Assembly (NCBI GenBank): GCA_020736575.1
Contig: JAGPYM010000004.1
Coordinates: 496,001-560,000 of the forward strand
From: Thelonectria olida
Lineage: Eukaryota; Ascomycota; Sordariomycetes; Hypocreales; Nectriaceae
Direction of reading: 5' to 3'
Length of the DNA: 64,000 bases
In this document: piece by piece, positions 57,304 through 64,000 of the stretch
Layout of the letters: each line of letters opens with the position of its first letter
Position numbering within the stretch: position 1 is the stretch's first letter
Program-made: the position numbers and the translations under genes
The notes under the pieces: model-generated
The model's database searches: none
Told to the model about the DNA's origin: nothing
What the model saw: the letters and a program-made list of their open reading frames with translations, nothing else

Positions 57304-60300
57304 ATGGGTCAAGGGTTCTCGCTCGCGACGCCCTCGGTCGGCTCCGCGGGCATCGACGCGCCAGAGCTGCGCGACGTTCATTACGAGAAGAGCATCGGCA
57401 ATGGACGCTTCATGAAGAGCATCCGTGGCCGCCACGAGAACGGCCTGGTTCTCGTCAAGGTGCTGGTGAAGCCCTTCCCCGAGGTCAAGCTCGAGGCGTA
57501 CAAGAAGCAGATAATGGGTAAGGCTAGCCTTGGCCTTGTGCGCGCACGAGGCTCCTTGTATGCTGACGGCGTGTAGAGCAACGCAGGGCTCTGGCCGACG
57601 TTCCCAACGCCCTGGGGTTCCAGCGCATTGTAGAAACCGAAACCAACGGCTATCTCGTTCGACAGTTTCTTTACAGCTCCCTCTACGACCGCATCAGTAC
57701 TCGACCGTTTCTAGAAGACATCGAGAAGAAATGGCTGGCCTTCCAGCTCCTGTGTGCCCTGCGCGATTGCCATGCGCGGGACGTCTACCACGGCGACATC
57801 AAGGCCCAGAACGTCCTCGTCACATCTTGGAACTGGCTGTACCTGTCCGATTTCTCCTCCGCCTACAAGCCCGTGATGCTTCCGGACGACAACCCCGCCG
57901 ACTTTTCCTACTTTTTTGACACCTCGAGCCGTCGCACGTGCTATATCGCTCCTGAACGATTCTACGCATCCGGAGAAGCCCCTCCCCGAAAGGCCAAGAT
58001 GACCTGGGCCATGGATATTTTCAGCGCTGGGTGCGTTATTGCTCAGATGTTTCTCGAGTCGGAAATCTTCAGCCTCGCACAGCTGTATAAGTACCGCCGT
58101 GGCGAGTACGACCCAGTCATCACGCACTTGAGCGTCATTTCCGACAAGGACGTCCGGGACATGATATCCCACATGATTCAGCTGGACCCGGAGAAACGCT
58201 ACTCGGCCGAGCAGTACCTCGAGTTTTGGAAAGGCAAGGTCTTTCCAACATATTTCTACAACTTCCTTCATCAGTACATGGAACTCATTACCGACCCATC
58301 TTCTGGGAACAGTCCCATGTCTGGGGCGCAGAAGAACTTGGGAGAGGCCGACGACCGGATAGATCGCGTCTTCTACGACTTTGATAAGATTTCATATTTC
58401 CTCGGATATCAAGCCGAAAAGCGAAATTCGCAAGCGTTGCAGTGTTCTTCAAGACTTGGCCTGTCGCAATTCCCAGTGCGACTCAATATCCCAAACCACG
58501 ACCACTCCGTCACCTCAGACCTAGAGCCTCCTGAGGACGATGGAACCTTGATATTTCTTACCCTCATTGTATCCTCACTTAGAAACACGGCTCGGGCATC
58601 ATCAAGGATCAGGGCGTGCGACGTGCTGCTGGCCTTCTCGGAAAGAATAACGGATGAGGCCAAACTGGACAGAGTGTTGCCATACCTGATGACACTTCTT
58701 CGCCCGGACGAGACAGATCTAGTTGTTATTGCCGCTATTCGCACTATTACACAACTTCTACAACTCGTTCAGATGGTCACGCCGATCAATTCCCATGTCT
58801 TGGTAGAGTACGTTTTACCTCGGATGGAAGTGGCCTTGGGCACAAAGTCACGGATTGCTAGCCCCTTGGTTAGGGCAACGTATGCATCTTGCTTGGGGAG
58901 CCTTGCCACAACTGCACAGCGGTTCCTTGAGATGGCCTCTAGCTTGAGGGCTGACGGCTCGATGCCCATCACAGATCCCGAGATAGAACCAGGAGCCGAT
59001 GCGCAAGCCAATTTCGAAAGCGTTTTCGATAATGCTGGAAGACAACTCTTTGAAGTGCTGGAGGGGCACACCAAGCAGTTGGTTGAGGATGCAGACATTT
59101 CAGTGCGCAGAGCATTCTTGGCATCTGTTCCTGAACTCTGCATTTTCTTCCAAGAGCATTCTAACGATGTCTTGTTAACTCATCTCAACACCTATCTGAA
59201 CGACCGCGATTGGACCCTCAAGTGCGCATTCTTTGATACGATTGTGGGCATTGCTACTTTTATTGGAAGCACCAGCCTGGAAGAGTTCATGCTGCCACTG
59301 ATGATCCAGGCGCTCACTGATCCAGAAGAGTATGTGGTTCAGGCAGCTCTGCACTCGCTAGCTCAACTCGCTGGTCTTGGTCTGCTCTCGAGACCAAAGA
59401 TCTGGGAGCTGGTTGACCTAGTTAGCCGGTTTACAATGCACCCAAACATTTGGATTCGAGAGGCCGCGGCAGAATTCGTGTCGATGTCGACAAGATTCAT
59501 ATCACCAGCTGATGTCGTTTGCATTCTAATGCCCATGGTGACGCCTTTCTTGAAGGCAGAGTTCCTCTCTGACTTTTCTGAACTGAACCTGCTGGATTCA
59601 CTGAAACGACCATTGTCCCGGAGTGTGTTCGACCAGGCCATCACCTGGGCCCTTAAAACAGAACGAGGCGTGTACTGGAAGCCCATGCAATCACTCCGGC
59701 CTTTGTTATCGGGTCTGAAGAGTCCTATGATTGGACCTGGAGGACGGGCAGCCCGAAATGAGGAAGATGAGCAGTGGTTTGCGAAACTGCGGAATCTTGG
59801 ATTGAAACATGAGGATGAGCTCAAGTTGGATGCTCTTAGGGAGTTCATTTGGCGCCTCAGCAAGATGAAGGCACGAGACGCCTCTAATGTTGAAATATCT
59901 ACGCCATCGGGTGTCGTGTCCCTGAAAGCCTTGGGCGTAACTCCTCAGACGATTTTCTTCAACGAGACTCCTCTTGTTGATCCTTCGGCTGTGGCCAACC
60001 TGGATCCACCGGTCGAGCCCTACACGATTGCAGATGCTCTCCTGGACGCTTCTATGACCATTGACGGCCCGAAGAAACGATTAGGGGCCAACGCTCAGAA
60101 AACACCTGTCCAGAGCGGTGTACCACGATCTCCCCACCGGCTTTTGACACCTCCGACCACCGGCTCTGCTGGACATTCTAGAACCTCATCCACAATACGG
60201 GGACAAGAGGTAGCTGATGGTGATGGATCGCCTCAAGATGAGTCTCATGCCACAAAGAGAATAGTACGGCACCAGCCGAGCGCACTGAGCCTCCTTGATC

Positions 60301-61931
60301 GCAAAGATCGAAACAAGTCAGTCCCTCAGACGGGTATGACAGACGCCAACGCTTTTGGTGAAGTCGAAGGGCCCTTTGCGCAGCCTTCACCTACCAAAGC
60401 CTCTTCGTCAAATAGCAACGAGGCTGCGAGTGCCGCTCCGAGACTGTCGAGGCACAGCTACCAGGGTACTGATCCCAACATCCAGAAGATGCTCGACAAC
60501 ATGTTTGTCGACAACTTCCCTCGCGATGTCATTGAGTTTGGACCGATGATCACGCCAATCAAGCGCAGCAAAGCAAACCGGATCAACACCCCGACAAATG
60601 AGGAGCCTTGGAAGCCCGAAGGACATCTCGTGTCCACATTCGGAGAACATAAAGGACCCATCAACAGAGTCTTGGCATCTCCCGACCACCTGTTCTTCAT
60701 CACTGGCGGAGATGACGGCATGGTCAAAGTGTGGGATACCGGGCGTCTGGAGAGAAACATTACCAATCGATCACGACAAACTCACAAGCATCCTGACGGT
60801 GCTCGAGTAGTTGCGTTGTGCTTCATCGAGATCTCGCATTGCTTTGTGAGCTGTGCAGCTGATGGCAGTGTCCATGTTGTCAAGGTGGACACAGTTACTG
60901 CGAGTGGTACTGTTAGATACGGAAAATTGCGGGTGCTGCGCGAATACCAGTTGCCGGCGGACGAGCACGCGGTCTGGTGCGAGCATTTCAGGCAGGATTC
61001 CAATTCTGTTCTCATCCTGGCAACGAACCGCTCCAGGATCCTGGGCATTGATTTGAGGACCATGACTTTGCTGTACGTCCTCGAGAACCCCGTGCACCAT
61101 GGTACACCGACGTGCTTTTGCGTGGATCGTAAGCGGAACTGGCTGTGCGTAGGCACGTCGCATGGTATCGTGGATCTTTGGGATCTCAGATTCAAAATGA
61201 GGCTCAAGGGCTGGGGTCTTCCGGGCAAGGGCTCTATTTACCGCATTTCCATTCATCCGACCAAGGGTCGTGGCAAATGGGTTTGCATCTCTGGCGGAAT
61301 GGGCCAAGGAGAGATCACTGTCTGGGATCTCGAGAAGACGATATGCCGAGAGGTCTATCGAACTGGCCGAAGTAAGGACAGCAGTAAGGAGGCCCACAAA
61401 GGATATGATGCATGGGACATCGACGAAGACAAGCCCGAGGGCATGCTTGGACGGTATGCGACCGACGTTGAGCTCAACGAAGCCGTGAATGCGGATCGAG
61501 GAGTCAGGGCAATGATAGTAGGAACAGCTGCGGCAGATGACTCTAGGGACGTCCGACACGCATATATTGTCACCGGAGGATCGGACAAGAAACTCCGGTT
61601 CTGGGATCTCTCGCGGATGGAGAATTCCTTCATCTATAGTGGGCTATTGGACCAGACTAAGCCCACCTACACAACATCTCATCCCACGACGGCGTTGACG
61701 ATTAACACGGAGAGATTCCCTCGTCAGGGGCCTACGGCCCCGAATGCGGGAGCTGGCTCCAAGAGCAAGAATTCGAGCGGGCGGCCGCCGCGGTCCACGG
61801 TGATTTCGATGCAGCAACAACAACTGCTGCAGACGCATATGGATTCCATCTTAGACGTGGCGTTGTTGGAGCATCCTTACACAATGAGCGTTTCGGTGGA
61901 TCGGTCTGGGGTTGTTTTTGTGTTTCAATAG
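57304..61931 (+). CDS. vps15: Vps15 protein kinase, PI3-kinase regulatory subunit
   Basis: Vps15 anchors and regulates the class III PI 3-kinase Vps34 in autophagy and endosomal sorting. Two exons (57304-57517, 57577-61931; intron 57518-57576) encode 1522 residues, typical for the family. The N-terminus MGQGFSLATP is an N-myristoylation signal (Gly2). The kinase domain, about residues 25-315, has a degenerate glycine loop (EKSIGNGRF), VLVKVLVK, HGDIKAQNVL (D145) and DFSS in place of DFG (D163), then RTCYIAPERF. HEAT-type helical repeats follow (about 330-650; for example DEAKLDRVLPYLMTLLRPDE). A Ser/Pro-rich linker then leads to C-terminal WD40 repeats (TFGEHKGPINRVLASPDHLF, GGDDGMVKVWDTG, NWLCVGTSHGIVDLWDLRF, GGSDKKLRFWDLS). 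The DFS substitution and weak loop are family traits and fit a kinase with low activity. Confidence 0.97.
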
Positions 61932-62481
61932 AACTGGGCCACACACGAGGAAGATGGTGAACTTGTAATGAACCGGACCTCTCGTGCCCAGACGGTGTGA
62001 GAATACATATCGGTTTTGCTTTGGTGCTAGATAGACTTGTGAATACGAACCGCCAATACACTTGTGACAATTAGCTCGGTGGTGAATTGTATTGTGAAGC
62101 CTTTCTCACGACGAGTTATAGTTCACCTCGCTTGGAATTCCGAAGCAGTTGGAAAATGGGTTCAATTACCTCAGAAGGTAAATGTTTATTTGTTTGTTGA
62201 GTCACACATCAACTCGATAGAAAGCAAGACTCGAATTCGAAGCCAAAAAGAGTGTGGCTTGCGCACCGAGGCTAAATTAGTTGTGGCGTTCCCACCTAGG
62301 AAAAATTCCCCGCCGCCTCAACCAAGATCCTCAGCCTTGCCAAACCACCAAACCAAAACGACCCGCAAGAGCTTGCACACACCGCAACAAAGCCGGCATT
62401 TACGACCCCCCGTGCCGACACGACTCTTACGATCGATCGCACATATAATATACTCTCCGAGGTAACAGCTCCAGCTCCAAG
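61932..62481. other. Intergenic region between vps15 and U2A'
   Basis: About 550 bases in tandem orientation, with the Vps15 3' end and the U2A' promoter. The stretch 62300-62460 is A/C-rich, as expected before a fungal start. No other feature was seen. Confidence 0.6.
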
Positions 62482-63525
62482 ATGCGGCTGACGGCCGATC
62501 TCATCCGGGATTCTCTGTCCTATCTCAATCCTCTCAAGGAGCGAGAGCTTGATCTCCGAGGTGCGTTGTGGAAAGAGCAGATGCTACACTTTTGATCGTG
62601 AAGAAAAGGGCAGAGTTGATACAATCGTCTTTGCGGCGTAAACAGGACATCGAATCCCTGCCATTGAGAACTTGGGTGTTGCTGGCGTAAGTTACCTACT
62701 TTCCTTGTCCCCCCCTCCAGCGTCTTCTGCCTGATTATGGTCTTTTGAAGTTGGGCGCGTTGTACACCTTGCTAATGCTCATTTCTTTGCTTTTCTTAGC
62801 CTCACGATGCCATCGACCTCACCGATAACGATATTACGGTCCTGGGAAACTTTCCCCTCTCGCCTCGCATAACTACACTCCTCCTGGCGCGCAACCGCGT
62901 CGCGAGCATCCAGCCCTCGCTCGCCAAGGCCATTCCCAACCTGACGAACCTGGTACTGGCCTCGAACAACGTCGCAGAGCTGGCCGACTTGGACGTGCTG
63001 GAGACTTTTCCTCGACTGACTCACCTGGTCTTGGCTGATAACCCTGTCACTAAGAAGGAAGTGAGTTTTTCTTTTCGCGAAGCGTTGGGGACGGAGACGT
63101 TGGACTGACAAGATCGCTAGCATTATCGATACTATGTCCTCTGGAGGTGCCCCTCTGTGAGGTTCCTGGACTACGAGAAGGTCAAGGAGGCTGAGAGAGA
63201 GAAGGGACGGGAGCTGTTTGGCACCGCAGACGAACCTACGGCCCTGGCCTCCAAGGTAAACCCTTCACCCTTGCCTAGCAGTGACAAGCAAACACTAAAC
63301 ATGAGACAGATTATGGGCACGAAGACGACGACATTTGATGTCTCTTCCAACGGCCAAGCAGCGCCATCGAAGCTTTCCAGGATAAAGCTCACCGACGTGG
63401 AGAAGAAGCGGTTACAGGAGCGAATCAAGAAGGCGACGAGTCTGCAGGAGATTATTGCGCTGGAGAAGGAGTTGAACGAAGGCCGTCTGCCTTCTGGAAT
63501 CCACGGAGATGCGATGGAGGAATAG
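62482..63525 (+). CDS. lea1: U2 small nuclear ribonucleoprotein A'
   Basis: U2A' (Lea1 in yeast) is a leucine-rich-repeat protein that pairs with U2B'' on the U2 snRNA and acts in branch-site recognition. Five exons (62482-62560, 62646-62686, 62800-63060, 63121-63255, 63310-63525) give 243 residues. The start MRLTADLIRDSLSYLNPLKE and ERELDLR-GHRIPAIENLGVAG match U2A'. LRRs follow: AIDLTDNDITVLGNFPLSPR, ITTLLLARNRVASIQPSLAK, LTNLVLASNNVAELADLDVL and FPRLTHLVLADNPVTKKE, then the LRR cap HYRYYVLWRCPSVRFLDYEKV. The C-terminus is basic, with a coiled-coil-like helix (KRLQERIKKATSLQEIIALE). Introns are 62561-62645, 62687-62799, 63061-63120 and 63256-63309, each with a good donor and acceptor. Confidence 0.95.
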
Positions 63526-63809
63526 AAGCTTCACGTTTCAAATGGATATGCCTCGGTCTATGGGGGGAATTACAAAATACAAAAACGGGTTGAGGGAAGG
63601 GAGATGGGGGGGCTTTTCCGGTTTATTCATGTTCATACCAGCTCGCGGCCTGACGGAGCATTGACCCTCGTGGAGTTGACTATTCTTTTTCGTGGCAACC
63701 TTGCATGACCGCGTTTCTCCAATCGTTAAGTTCTTAGGTTCCTCCAGTTCCTCCAGCTCCACTCGCTCTTCTGGTCCGCCCAGTGTCTTGGCTGCTCTAT
63801 GACAATCTC

Positions 63810-64000
63810 CTAAAAGCCGCCCATGGTCACGTCGCCGTCGCCGTTAGCCTGTCTCATCTCGAGTTCCAGTTGGGCGTTGGGGTCGTCTTTACGGTTTCCC
63901 TCGCGAGCAGGAGCGCTAAAAGGAGAATTGCCGTTGACGATAGACTTCTTTGTGGTGCCGTTGGCGGTGGGAGTTTGGTCGTCGGCAACGTTACCGCTAC
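63810..64000 (-). CDS. Unidentified gene, C-terminal 62 codons
   Basis: A minus-strand frame enters from the right edge and ends at TAG 63810-63812. It reads Asn/Thr/Ser-rich sequence (DQTPTANGTTKKSIVNGNSP), then DDPNAQLELEMRQANGDGDV and a final TMGGF. The low-complexity tail with an acidic end gives no family, and the gene starts outside the window. I cannot name it. Confidence 0.6.
   Translation of the reverse strand, partial: SGNVADDQTPTANGTTKKSIVNGNSPFSAPAREGNRKDDPNAQLELEMRQANGDGDVTMGGF

Overview
The window is nuclear DNA of a filamentous ascomycete (Pezizomycotina, most likely Sordariomycetes; the species cannot be named from the sequence alone). The reasons are short GT..AG introns of about 47-260 bases with CTRAC/CTAAC branch sites, an alpha-type fungal fatty acid synthase with a C-terminal phosphopantetheinyl transferase, fungal Zn2Cys6 regulators, a Cdc3-type septin, Ku70, Fis1, Spc24, Vps15 and U2A'. 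I rebuilt spliced gene models by hand from frame continuity, splice consensus and conserved motifs. Each full-length model sums to a whole number of codons.

Layout. 1-1070: 3' end of fatty acid synthase alpha. 1581-2178 (-): LSm4. 2464-4356 (+): PPR-like mitochondrial protein. 6219-8229 (+): MFS drug/polyamine-type transporter. 8742-11964 (-): very long regulator with a mid-protein Zn2Cys6 cluster. 12582-14613 (-): Ku70. 15091-16468 (+): ferrochelatase. 19986-22186 (+): Cdc3-like septin with an unusually long first intron. 23503-24253 (-): Fis1. 24836-25495 (+): Spc24. 25947-26687 (-): small membrane protein. 28515-29834 (+): TatD-type hydrolase (Scn1-like). 30239-32390 (-): secreted/type I membrane His- and Pro-rich protein. 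34079-36513 (-): Zn2Cys6 transcription factor. 40201-40998 (+): Alr4036-type flavin-binding oxidase. 53090-54277 (+): conserved fungal protein of unknown function. 54962-56473 (-): F-box-like protein. 57304-61931 (+): Vps15. 62482-63525 (+): U2A'. 63810-64000 (-): 3' end of an unidentified gene.

Most genes are unrelated housekeeping functions (lipid synthesis, RNA processing, DNA repair, haem synthesis, cytokinesis, organelle division, kinetochore, vesicle trafficking). I see no biosynthetic cluster, transposon, CRISPR array or convincing tRNA/5S rRNA gene. The least ordinary parts are: the roughly 12-kb gene-free stretch at 41-53 kb, full of simple repeats; an ORF inside the first septin intron; extremely short coding exons; recurring palindromic intergenic motifs; and a possible decayed gene near 41.6-42.1 kb. 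Nothing here clearly amounts to a previously undescribed system.
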